From Cephalopachus bancanus (lineage: Eukaryota > Chordata > Mammalia > Primates > Tarsiidae), in NCBI GenBank assembly GCA_027257055.1, contig JAPVLO010000276.1, forward strand, positions 744,001-808,000: 64,000 nt of DNA, read 5' to 3'. Made by a program: the position numbers and the translations under genes. This document shows positions 55,106 through 64,000 of this stretch, piece after piece. How positions within the stretch are numbered: the stretch's first letter is position 1; each line of letters starts with the position of its first letter. Below the pieces are notes generated by a model that made no database searches, was not told the origin of the DNA, and saw only the letters and a program-made list of their open reading frames with translations.

Positions 55106-55734
55106 CAGTCAGGCAGCATGGAGCCGGGGCTCCCCTTCCAGGACTTGGGGTCCATGGGAAGGCTGGGGGCTCAGGAGAGACCTGGTATGGGGGAACAGGT
55201 AGCACTGTGTGGGATCTGTGAGGGGAGATGAAGAGAAAGGTGGGTAATAGCTTTCTCCTCACCCCTGCGTTGAAAGAAAATGTTCCAGGTTGGAGTCAGA
55301 ACCGCAGGAGCGGAAGTTCTCTTTCACTGAGAGCATCTGGCCCCAGGCTGAGTGAAAGCAAATGGAAACCAGTTCAAGAGGGCAGAGGCGAGCTTACCAG
55401 GAAGCGCATTCTCAGACTGGCAGGCAGGGGTGGTGGAGGAAAGAGGGCCGAAGCCTGGGCTGGACTCATCCCTCCCTGTTAGTGAGTGTGGCCGAGGACT
55501 GTGGGCATTGGCAGCTTGGGGGCAGCGCCATGTTGGTGCTTCATGTAGGGCTGTGGAAGCTGAGACCACAGCCCGGGATTTCCTGGGTACAGTGACCTCC
55601 CTAGCAGGCCCTTCCCAGCTCCTGGCGGAAGTGCGAGGAGCGGCGGGTCAGCCCCTGATGCTGGGGAATGATTTTCCCTTTGAGTGGCCCCCTTTTCAAG
55701 ATTTCTATCTCTCACAGAAGGTCCAGGGAGAGGC
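55106..55734. other. unique GC-rich DNA
   Basis: Overlapping frames on both strands (55228-55771) without domains. Confidence 0.35.
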
Positions 55735-55910
55735 TTGCTGGATAAAATGTAGGATGCCTCATTACATTTGAATTTCAGGTGAGCATCAAATAAACTGTTC
55801 TGTAAAAGTATTTCCCATGCAATATGTGGGACATACTAAATGATGATTCGTCGTTTATCTAAAATTCAAAACTAGGCACTCTGTATTTTTATTTGCAGAA
55901 TCTGGCAGCC
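55735..55910. mobile_element. palindromic non-autonomous DNA-transposon relic
   Basis: The left half ('aaaatgtaggatgcctcatt', 'acatttgaatttcaggtgag') is the inverted complement of the right half ('ctaaaattcaaaactaggca', 'ctctgtatttttatttgcag'). The palindrome is centred near 55822 at 'cccatgcaatatgtggga'. About 175 bp. I recognise it as a common mammalian palindromic MITE-like repeat but cannot fix its name. Non-coding. Confidence 0.75.
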
Positions 55911-57585
55911 TCCTCAGGGGTTTTTCCAGGGGGCAATGGGATGTCTCCTCCCGGCATGTAGGGGTATGCATCTCTCCTGAGGAAGGGGGCTGTAGGGTCC
56001 CTCTCCCCCAGGCCCAATCCTAGGCTGTGCAGACCGATTTGGGAAGTCTCCTGAGACCCTGGCTGGCTGGGTGATGCCTTCCTTATACTGCCATGGTGGG
56101 AGAACCTCCGTGAGCTTTCGCTTGGAGCTTTGGTGAACAAGACAGGAGAAGAAGGAGGTCTGGGAAGAGGAGCTCCCATAGGTGAGGGCGGAGGGCCCGG
56201 GCCCATGGGAGGGCCCCCCCCTTCCCCAGCCCAGTGGAGCCTGCAGTGCCTTTGGGTCCCTGCAGGTCCCTGCTCTGCTCCTGTCGTCCATTAGCTGCCG
56301 GGCTCCCTCTTCCTGGGCGCTAGTGGGCATTATTCCCAATCAAACTCCCTTTTACCCTGATGAGAAGCACTCAGGCATCCATCACGGGCCTTCTAGGCAT
56401 GGGTGTTGGGCTTCCTGGCACTGGGTCTACTACGCTCCTGCCTCTAAATCTTACTTCTGGGAGGCCTGGAGAGCTGTGTGGGGAGGGCAGTAAGACAGGA
56501 TAAAAGGGAACATCAATACTCCAGGGCTCAGCCCTGGCACATTCATAATGGGGAAACGGAGTGCTTCTGTGTGCCTTGGCTGGGGAATTGTGCCGATTTT
56601 TATTTTGTCATTTGAAGCATTGAGCCCTTCTTGGGGGTCGGGGTGAGTCAGACAAGGGATGACAATTCACAAAAATAGGCCAATGAGACCAGGACATGGA
56701 GTCTGGGTGGAGCAACTTTTCATCAGGCCTTGGAAGAGGCCTCACCAGAGGGGGAGGCATCGGGCAATGACAGACCTGCAGAGCTCATTACACACCCCGT
56801 CAGAATTCCGCAGGCCTGCCTGGACACGTTTAAATACATGCCTCTCCCCAGGCTGCTCCCCACTATTCGTGTCCTGGGGGCTCCGGCCCATCTGGTTTTC
56901 AATGAACAAAGCTACAGGGTTTCAGGATCTTCCTTTAAGAGATTTTGTAGGCAAGCTCTCCTCAACAGGAGAAGTCTGCTCCTGATGGCCGGCATCCACT
57001 CTTGGTGATGTGTTTCTGGTTACCTCACATCCTCCTTCCCTGTCCCCAACCCAGATGAGCCTCTGCTGCCTCTGGGTCAATATGTAATCTTCAATGACCT
57101 CAAAACCTGCTAAAAACAGACATCTTGCTGGAAGTGTTTGGGACTAGCTGTGCTTGACTGAGAGGCCATCTACACCTTGGGCCCCCCCCTCAGCTGTTTC
57201 TCTCCTATTCTTTGATGTTTCTGGTTTCCTGGGTGTGTCTTCTCTCTGCTGGACTACAAACTCTTCCCAGAGCAGAACTTTTCCTCTTGTTCTCGAAACA
57301 TGATTCCTTTCTCGGAGGGTGCCTCATCATTGTAGGCAACGTCTTGTCTTTCAATGTGAAAACCAACCTTCTCCATGCAGTTGTCCTGCGCCCCTTTCAG
57401 TCCATCTCTGTCGCCCAATTCAAGCAACCCATTTGCACCAGGCATTCCCAGGGACCCTCATTCCTTCACCCACTGAGCACACGTTCTTTGAGAGGTGGCG
57501 TTGAACTTGAGGGATCCACGGATTTATCAGGCTTAGGTATTCAGGGTGTCTCAGAGAAAGGTGGAAGTTTGGGGAACTGAAAGGT
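55911..57585. other. unique DNA
   Basis: About 1.7 kb without repeats. 56570-56680 is A/T-richer ('gattttt attttgtcattt' texture) and may be conserved non-coding DNA. No gene recognised. Confidence 0.35.
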
Positions 57586-57589
57586 CAGA

Positions 57590-57725
57590 TCCAGGTCTTC
57601 TCATCTTATTTTATGGATTCAGAGAGAGTGAACGGCCTATCTAAAATCCCAGAGCTGGTTAGGGGCAGAACCAAGATCGAAACCTGCATCTCTTGAATCT
57701 TAATGCATCAAATTCCCACCACTTA
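57590..57725 (-). repeat. MIR SINE, antisense
   Basis: 'cttattttatggattcagag', 'atctaaaatcccagagctgg' and 'aaccaagatcgaaacctgca' follow antisense MIR order. Confidence 0.7.
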
Positions 57726-58810
57726 AAATTCCCAGAGAGCAAGTGTTGGGGGGAGGACAGGGCACAGAGTGGACTCTCACTACCACTTCAGGCCTGGGAG
57801 GTTGGTCTCCTTTCTCGTCACCCCCACCAACCACAACAGGATGCAAATTTTCTGTCCACTAGATTCTGAGGTCACAGAGAGCCTCTGACAGCAAGCCAGG
57901 CCCTGGTTGGAGCGGCTTTAAGACTGGGCAGCTGCCTGGAATGTCAGGCGAAGTCAGGGCTGAAATATCGCCGGAAATGCACCGACTGGAGAGAACTGGA
58001 CTAACCTGTGCTCTTCCCAGGGAGGGAGGTATGTGACTGGGAGGAAGTCTGTGATAATATGCTTGGGGTCTAGGACAAGACCTCAAAAGAGCATGTACAA
58101 GCAGCAATAGCTGATCTCTCAGTCACCCTTTGGGGTGGGTGACTTTGCTGTGTAAGTGTGGAGTGCACGTCTGGGGCCAGAGCTAACCTGCTTAGGACCT
58201 GGGGAAGGGCGAACCGTGTCACACAAAGCCCCCTTTTTAGTTCTTTCCCCATGTAGCCCTTGACTTGAACTTCAGTGCATGTGGAATAAATATCAGTTTG
58301 AATGAGGGCTAAATTATTACCCTACCTGGGCACCTGCCTATTTCTGGAAATCCCTGAAGACCCAGCTCCTGTCCCTGGCGGTGTCATCCCGGGTATCCCT
58401 TTCTCCTCTGCTCTCTTGGCTCAGCCCAGGAGCCAACCCCTCCCCACAGACAGCGCCCTGTGCCCGACCCCTCCATCCCAGTCAAGCTTCTCCCTTGCTC
58501 TCCACATACCTGCCACCCCAGCCCTCACAGCTCCTCCCTGCTCCTCCTCCTCTGCTCACACCGATGCCTTTAACAATCCCTGTCTCCTTAAGCACAGTGA
58601 ATGTCTTTGGATTCTAATCTTGCAAGGTCTCCCCAGCAGTGCTGGGTGCTGTGACAAGTCCCACCATTGACTTGCTCAACACGAGTGATGCCCTTCCCCC
58701 TTCTCCAGCTAGAGTCTCTCTTCTTGATTGCACTGCCTGTCTCTCAGGGGCTTATTCCCTCCTAGCACCAAACATCATCTTGCTGCTACTTTGATCCCTC
58801 CTTCACTCAC
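57726..58810. other. unique non-coding DNA
   Basis: The C-rich part (58350-58620) might be a diverged L2, but no landmark phrase is clear. Confidence 0.35.
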
Positions 58811-58814
58811 TGTT

Positions 58815-58990
58815 TCATTTGGTAGGTATTTGTGGGGCACTTCCTAGGTGTGCAGGTCCTGTGGTAGGCATTGTGGTGTCAGGGTGGAAAGACCCCAGCT
58901 CTCAGGGAACTTACTAGTGTACCTGTGCATGTGGGAGCATGTGGGAGACCCAACAGGTACATTTATAGACAAGAAGAGCATGTGCAGACA
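58815..58990 (-). repeat. L2 LINE terminus, antisense
   Basis: 'ggtatttgtggggcacttcc', 'taggtgtgcaggtcctgtgg' and 'ccagctctcagggaacttac' fit the antisense L2 end. Confidence 0.6.
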
Positions 58991-59755
58991 ACAGTGCAAA
59001 GCCCGGTGTGAAACCATGGTGGGTGACGGAATGGAGTGCTGGGCTGCTTTTAACATGGTTGGGGCTCCTGCGAGGGGTGACCCACATGATGGGACAGGTG
59101 ATCTTTGGGAAGGCCGGGGGTAGGGTAGTGGACTCTGAGGCCAGGACTGAACAAACTCCAGGTTTTAAACCTGAGGTGCAGAGGGATGTCCAGAGAGGAG
59201 CAGAGGCAGGGGGTACAGATGCAGATGTGGGAGCCACTCACGGAGCAGAATCTTCCGCCAGGCCAGGGCGTGGCATTTGTTCTCAGACTCGGCTCTCCGC
59301 AGAGACTGCAGAGTCTGTGCACCCAGGCTGCTGTGGGGGAAGCAGGCTGTGGAGGCAGGGAGGGGTGGGAGGGCCAAGAGGGGAGGAGGGCTCTGGGGCT
59401 ATCCCACAGCTCCAGGAGTGGGTGGACAGCAGGGGCCCTGAGCAGGGTGGGAGTGGAGGTGACCGAGAAAAGAGCGATCCCGGGCCTGTCGACCTGGAGA
59501 GCGTTGGGAGATTGAGCTGATAGCTTGGGTGTGGGGGAGTGTTAGAGGAGGAGGACAAGTCAGAAATGCCTCGGGGTCTGCCCTGAGCCACAGGGCAATG
59601 TCGGCCATGTGCTGAGTCCAAGAAGACAGAGCTGGGAGGGCACATGGTGCCTCTTGGCCTCTGTCTTCACTCTGGGTGCACCTCAGCCCTGCATCTTCAC
59701 CCTCTCGACGCTACTGACCTCCAGGTTTAGTTATCCAACCCCCTCCTGGCATTTC
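58991..59755. other. unique or diverged-repeat DNA
   Basis: Parts (59040-59250) may continue the L2-class relic. The 170-codon frame at 59008-59520 overlaps frames on both strands and has no domain. Confidence 0.35.
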
Positions 59756-59759
59756 TTTT

Positions 59760-60052
59760 TTCTTTTTTCTTTTTTTTTGAGTTGGAGTCTCACTCTGTCG
59801 CCCAGACTGGTGTGCAGTGGCCGCTCCCGGCCACCGCAGCCTCGACCTGCTGGGCTCCGGCGATCCTTCCGCCTCAGTCTTCCGAGTGGCCGGAATTACA
59901 GGCGCGCGCTACCACGCCCGGCTGATTTTTTGATTTATTGTAGAGAGGAGGTCTCGCCTGCCCAGGCGGGTCTCGAACCCGCGGGCTCAGGCAATCCACT
60001 CACCTCAGCCTCCCAAAGGCGCAGGATTGCAGGCTGACCCACCGAGCCTGGC
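59760..60052 (-). mobile_element. young-type Alu with T-arm, antisense
   Basis: T-rich tail, 'gagttggagtctcactctgt', CpG-rich arms, and end 'ctgacccaccgagcctggct'. The T-arm GCGGGTCTCGAACCCGC lies at 59966-59982, and the variant linker 'gatttattgtagagagga' is present. High CpG retention suggests a comparatively recent insertion. I found no clear target duplication. Confidence 0.93.
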
Positions 60053-60084
60053 TGTTTAAGTGTGTTTTTCACAACTCTCAAGTT

Positions 60085-60550
60085 CAACATCCAATTAGCT
60101 GAGTTGAAAATCAACCTGGGATTCATTCTCACCTCCTCCCTCCCTAGCCCGCCTCTCTACACTCACAGAGTCCAAATGCTCTCAGGTATTGAGCCCTGTC
60201 CCCCAGTCCCCGACCCACTGCCACCAACAGATTCAGTGATTCTTTTTCAGAGCACAAATCTGACTCTGTCATTTTCTTTCTCAAAACTCTTCAGTGCCTC
60301 CCTTTACCTTAGGACAAGCTGAAATTCCTGAGCGCTCCTGCCCCCTGCCTGGCTCTCCATCCTTATCTCCTTCCGCCCTTGCCTGCTGTGTTTTCCTGGC
60401 CAAGCCCGCCACTTGGCTCTGTCAACAAGCCTCCAGGCCCTGCCATGCCGTGGCCCTTTCCTGGAGTTCTGTCTCTTCTTGGAAGCCTTCCTTATCTCCT
60501 CTTCTCCCTGTCCTAGGGAGAACCAGGACCCTGGGCAGGCTGAACACACC
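60085..60550 (+). repeat. L2 LINE fragment
   Basis: 'aacctgggattcattctcac', 'agcacaaatctgactctgtc', 'caaaactcttcagtgcctcc' and 'ctggagttctgtctcttctt' are consecutive L2 3' region phrases. Confidence 0.72.
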
Positions 60551-60975
60551 CTAATTGTACTCATGGACTGTGACCCCAAGTGCTCCGGCTCCCACATGTT
60601 CCATCTCTGCACCCAGCGTCCAAGGTGGGAACCCCACACTGCTCGTTCAGCCTTTCCTGCTGCCCTCTGCCCCCACCATTCAACCAGCTGTACAGCCTGA
60701 CTGATGGTAACTCCTAAGGATGGCCCATGTGGGTCCTATTCCTCCTCTGTCCACACACTGAAAGCCGGGAGGATTTTCCTGACTGTCATGGTGCTGTGAA
60801 GTTTCCAGTTGTCTGTCTCCCTTTCTAGATGGAAGTCTGGAGGGCCAGGAGGGCTGGGCTGTCTGTCTGGGACACCACGTGGCGCCACTGGCCAGCAGCA
60901 CCTCCATGTTTCTTGGATGAATCCTGCATGCCCTTCACAGGGTTGTTGTATCTTTCAGTCATCTGAAGTGCCAGG
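60551..60975. other. unassigned, probably between two parts of one L2
   Basis: No clear match. It separates two same-strand L2 pieces that are in consecutive consensus order, so it may be an insertion or a highly diverged middle part. Confidence 0.35.
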
Positions 60976-60979
60976 CTCC

Positions 60980-61315
60980 CTCTTGTCATCCCCACCTCCC
61001 CACTCTCTACCTGGTTACCTGGCCTTCATCCTTCAAATCCCAGCTCTAATGTCACCTCCTCCAGTAAGCTCTCGAGGCTCGGTTTATGTAAGCTCCTGGA
61101 GTTAGGTACTCCACAGCACTAAGTGAGGTTCTGTTGACTCAATCACCTGAGTTTCCCGTAAGCACACACTTTTCTGATTGTTTGCTGATGTTTGCCTTCT
61201 CTGCCAGGCTGTGAGCCTCTCATGAGTCTAGGCCATGTGTCTGTTTTGGGTCACTCTTGTGCTCTCGGCGTCTGGGGCACAATGGGTGCTGGCTAAGTGT
61301 TGGGTAAATGAACGG
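60980..61315 (+). repeat. L2 LINE 3' end
   Basis: 'caaatcccagctctaatgtc', 'acctcctccagtaagctctc', 'gattgtttgctgatgtttgc', 'ctctgccaggctgtgagcct' and 'gtgctggctaagtgttgggt' are the L2 3' terminal order. Confidence 0.8.
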
Positions 61316-61527
61316 GCAATCCAAGAACGATGGATGAGGAAAAGATTTGCTAACTGTAAAGTTCCTCCAGTGGTGCTCCACCTTTCTGGGCCCCTCTCAT
61401 CTGTAACATTGGTCCTTCATGGGCTGGGGTGGGGAATATGCAAACTCTTGGTAGGCAAGGAGAGGCCATGTGCAGTTTAGAGATGGCTGGAAGTAAATCT
61501 TATACTTTATGTCCCCTACACACACAT
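61316..61527. other. short unique stretch, possible MIR
   Basis: 'tttctgggcccctctcatct' then 'gtaacattggtcc' at 61382 may be a MIR remnant. Confidence 0.3.
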
Positions 61528-61528
61528 T

Positions 61529-61590
61529 CTATCTCTATCTCTATCTCTATCTCTATCTCTATCTCTATCTCTATCTCTATCTCTATCTCT
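61529..61590. repeat. (CTATCT)n hexanucleotide array
   Basis: About ten near-perfect copies of a CTATCT unit. On the plus strand one frame reads alternating Ser-Ile; the other strand reads alternating Glu-Ile. These are repeat translations, not proteins. Confidence 0.95.
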
Positions 61591-61930
61591 GTCAATCTCT
61601 CTGTCACTCCCTCTCTCTCTTTCAATCTCTCTATTTCTCTCAATATCTCTGTCTTAGTTTCTCTCTCTATTTTTATCTCTAGGTCTGTCAAGTTCTCTCT
61701 CTTAATCTGTCTCTGTTTTTCTCTCTCTGTCTCTCTCAATCTCTCTATCTCTGTGTCCCAATCTGTGTCTCTGTCTCTCTCTCTTTTTATCTTTATCTCA
61801 TTCTCTCTCAATCTCCCTACCTCTCTCTTTCTCTAGCTCTCTCAATGTCTCTGTCTCTGTTGGTGTCTCTCTCTCTCTCTCTTTCTTTCTAGCTCTATCT
61901 CTGTATCTCTTTCAACCTCTCTGTCTCTCA
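61591..61930. repeat. degenerate polypyrimidine (TCTC) region
   Basis: 340 bp of almost pure C/T with scattered A/G, made of TCTCTC, TCTATC and TCAATC words. It appears to be the decayed continuation of the hexamer array. Both strands stay open because the words lack stop codons in some frames. Confidence 0.92.
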
Positions 61931-62390
61931 CATCCAGGGATATTGAATTGATACAAGTTTGTGTTACTGCTATGTGGCAGTGTGTCTTACACATGTGTCT
62001 TAGTTTCAGCACCTATATCTTAGAGTAAACTCCTAGAAAGAAGGAGCTGTGTCTATAAGAGTTTCTGTAAAGGGTCTGAGTACTTAAAGGGGGTTCAGAA
62101 TGAATCTATGATGAGCTAGGACATTGCATTGTGATCCTGTTTACGTGGGTGGTGGGATGAGTGAGTGTCACCGTGGTAGAGGCTGGGGGAGCATCCAAAG
62201 ACTTCCCTCTCCACGCGGATCACTCCAGGAAGGTGGAATGAGGAGGTGAAATCCCCTCTAGCCGCCCCCATGTTGTCTCTGCTTTGGGGAACAAGTGCAG
62301 ATATAGGTGTAGGTACCTCATTCTTCCTGGAGTCCGGTGTGGGACAAGACTTCGGACATTGTGACTCAGTTTCCCTTGTAGAGCAAGAAT
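61931..62390. other. unique non-coding DNA
   Basis: Nothing recognised. Confidence 0.3.
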
Positions 62391-62394
62391 TCTT

Positions 62395-62640
62395 CCAGCA
62401 GCCTCTCTGGCAGATTTCATTGGACACTGAGGTTGTTTTCCAGCTCAATTTGAACACTTCCCGCGTCAGGGAGCTCACTCCTTTGCCCAGAAGCTCATTC
62501 CACTGTGGCACAGCTCACAGTTAGTTCTTTCTTTTCCTGAGCCAGTTGCACTTCCTTGTCAAAGTTCCTCCTGGCCCTGCTGCAGAATACTGAGCCTGAT
62601 CCTTCATTATTCTGAACTGGAGGGTTCCTCAAGGGAACTT
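62395..62640 (+). repeat. ancient CR1/L3-like repeat, tentative
   Basis: 'gcgtcagggagctcactcct' and 'agctcattccactgtggcac', then 'gttagttctttcttttcctg', resemble a conserved ancient repeat ('gggagctcact...cattccac...gaaagttcttcct') found across amniotes. Family name uncertain. Confidence 0.45.
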
Positions 62641-62939
62641 ACTTCTCCAACATTGTGGTGGTGCAGCCTGCCCTTCCTGTGGCTGGGCTCTCTTGGATGC
62701 TGGATCTGCCTCCCTCTGTGGAGGCTGGAGTGGGAGTCATCGGTGGAGTGGGCCAGGAGCTGAAGGGCCCCGTGTGGCTCCCTCCCCTCACTGCTCCCAC
62801 CCCCTGGAGCAGGTGCCTTCCTTCCGTTTGCTCCCCCCAACCTCCACCCCAGGCCCCCAATTCTGTCTGTCACCCAGTTATGACTTACCTAAATACGTGT
62901 CACCCAAAGGATGGGAACATTTGATTGCTGGGAAAAAAG

Positions 62940-63060
62940 ACTTTTTTCTAACGCCTTTCAAAAAGTGAGTCATGATTGGTCTAAAAATAGTCTGTGGAAA
63001 TCAGAAGAAACAAACACACGCAAAAAAATGATACTAAAAATCCAGAGTACCTAATTATAG
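62940..63060. promoter_or_regulatory. candidate enhancer: AP-1, CCAAT, MEF2 cluster
   Basis: In 25 bp there are TGAGTCA (AP-1, 62966-62972), ATTGG (inverted CCAAT, 62975-62979) and CTAAAAATAG (a perfect MEF2 consensus, 62981-62990). TGTGG (RUNX-type core) follows at 62993-62997 and a second ACTAAAAATC lies about 40 bp further on. No repeat or coding frame explains the tight spacing. Function is inferred. Confidence 0.45.
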
Positions 63061-63590
63061 GAGAAAGGAAATGGTTTGGCAGAATTGGGATTCCAGTGAT
63101 GTTTTCATATTTTCTTTGAATCAAACATCATGCAGGGAAAGTGAAATACATTCAGCAGTGTTAATAAATTTTCCAACCCAGAGACTCAGCATCCCTCTAC
63201 CAAGCTATTTACAACCTTCACGGGCACTCCAGAGTTTGTGGCGTTTGGACTGATTCCCTTCTCTGCTTTCCCCGGGGCAGGCCCTGTTCACCACCATATA
63301 CCTCACAACAGGTACAGTCAATCAGGCAGCCTGTCACAGTTGCTCAGTCCAGACACTGAGCAAGCACCTTGGGTGAGGAGAGCTCCATAGAGGGCAGTAA
63401 AGAAAGATTATTGAGTGGATGGTTCATGAGCCTGTAGGAAAAAAAGGAGCAATCACCAGGAATTAACCTGGGTTCACCAAGCACAAGTCCAGCCAAGACA
63501 AACCTTCTCCAGCAGATAGGGTTTTCAAGACGGGTAGATGAGCAGCATGGCAGGGACATGGCATCTCTAGATTCTGGCAAGGTGTTTTGT
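63061..63590. other. unique non-coding DNA
   Basis: Nothing recognised. Confidence 0.3.
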
Positions 63591-63596
63591 ATACTG

Positions 63597-63723
63597 CTGT
63601 CTAATTCACAACTCTCCATCTTGTCCCCGAGGAGTATATCAAGTGAAGAGCAGTATACAGCAGGCCAAGCTCTTCACTTGATGTACTCCTCAGGGACAAG
63701 ATGGAGAGTTGTGGATTAGACAG
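63597..63723. repeat. near-perfect 55 bp inverted repeat with 17 bp loop
   Basis: Left arm 63597-63651, loop 63652-63668, right arm 63669-63723. Arms match at 52 of 55 positions. In a plus-strand RNA two of the three differences become G-U pairs, leaving one C-A mismatch. The loop (AGTATACAG...) also matches the inverse of the sequence just left of the arm (63588-63598), so the whole looks like a copied-back fold. No transposon ends were recognised. In RNA it would be a long Dicer-type hairpin; in DNA it could extrude a cruciform. Confidence 0.95.
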
Positions 63724-64000
63724 AAATCGAGTTAGATGGATTAGCAGACCAAGTGCAACGTGAGCCAATGGTGGGCTGCAGTTGCCAGGAGAGCTATGCG
63801 GTCTTGCAATATATTAATCGAAGCATGGAGCCCAGAAGAAGAGAGACAATGGCATAGCCCTCTGAGATTGGCAGTATCCAGACCACATCTGGAGCCTCCA
63901 TCTCATTCAGGGAGCTGCAAGTGAGCGAGGATATTGACGAATGGGATTGTGTTTGGATGTGGGGCCTTGGAGGCCCCAGGGTCTTTCTGCCATGCTGCCT
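63724..64000. other. unassigned DNA at window end
   Basis: Purine-rich phrases ('gagagacaatggcatagccc', 'ccagaccacatctggagcct') hint at a very old repeat. Not identified. Confidence 0.3.

Noticed and set aside
61529..61590. CRISPR-like array of regular repeats
   Set aside because: Contiguous hexamers without spacers, in a mammalian genome; simple microsatellite.
61429..61836. Ser-Ile repeat protein (plus) and Glu-Ile repeat protein (minus)
   Set aside because: Pure translations of the CTATCT/TCTC low-complexity DNA on both strands.

Overview
The window is mammalian, almost certainly primate, nuclear DNA. It carries many 7SL-derived dimeric Alu elements in both orientations, old and younger LINE-1 fragments, MIR and L2 relics, MaLR-type LTRs, hAT relics and long dinucleotide tracts. 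I could not support any protein-coding exon, tRNA, rRNA or known ncRNA gene. The open frames are short, mostly GC-rich chance frames or frames inside transposons. The only frames with recognisable protein homology are decayed LINE-1 ORF2 and ORF1. Five Alu copies with clean flanking duplications or long A tails are not of the human AluS/AluY type. They share a shortened left arm, a perfect tRNA-like T-arm around the B box, and a GATTTATTGTAGAGA-type linker (read on the antisense strand). The younger L1 3' ends also lack the anthropoid L1PA 3' UTR that I know. This suggests a non-anthropoid primate, with a tarsier as my best guess; that is inference.

Layout. 1-10 kb: mostly unique sequence with L2, MIR and two MaLR LTRs, an old Alu and an L1M 3' end. 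10-14 kb: a MaLR LTR followed by a local, partly tandem triplication of an unrecognised ~100 bp unit, in two copies next to a MIR. 14-30 kb: repeat-poor, GC-rich unique DNA with many MIRs, GT-rich and polypyrimidine tracts and a short L1 tail. 30-39.5 kb: a nested transposon cluster. Old L1M antisense to the window is broken by an MLT1 LTR, by a 36 bp hAT remnant with perfect 8 bp target duplications, and by a 2.3 kb 5'-truncated L1 with a 15 bp target duplication. 39.5-40.7 kb: an inverted duplication (~150 bp arms, ~940 bp spacer) whose spacer looks like conserved regulatory DNA. 41-50 kb: younger Alus inserted into L2 and L1M relics, three (GT)n tracts, a twin-primed L1 and an ORF1 relic. 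50-64 kb: mostly unique, with L2 fragments, an LTR-like repeat, a palindromic DNA-transposon relic, a homeodomain-site cluster, a pyrimidine hexamer array, a MEF2/AP-1/CCAAT cluster and a near-perfect 55 bp hairpin close to the right end.

There is no operon-like organisation. Any function is likely to be regulatory (distal enhancers) or transcript-structural. Repeat assignments were made by eye from remembered family consensus features, so boundaries are approximate (usually within 5-30 bp) and subfamily names are tentative.
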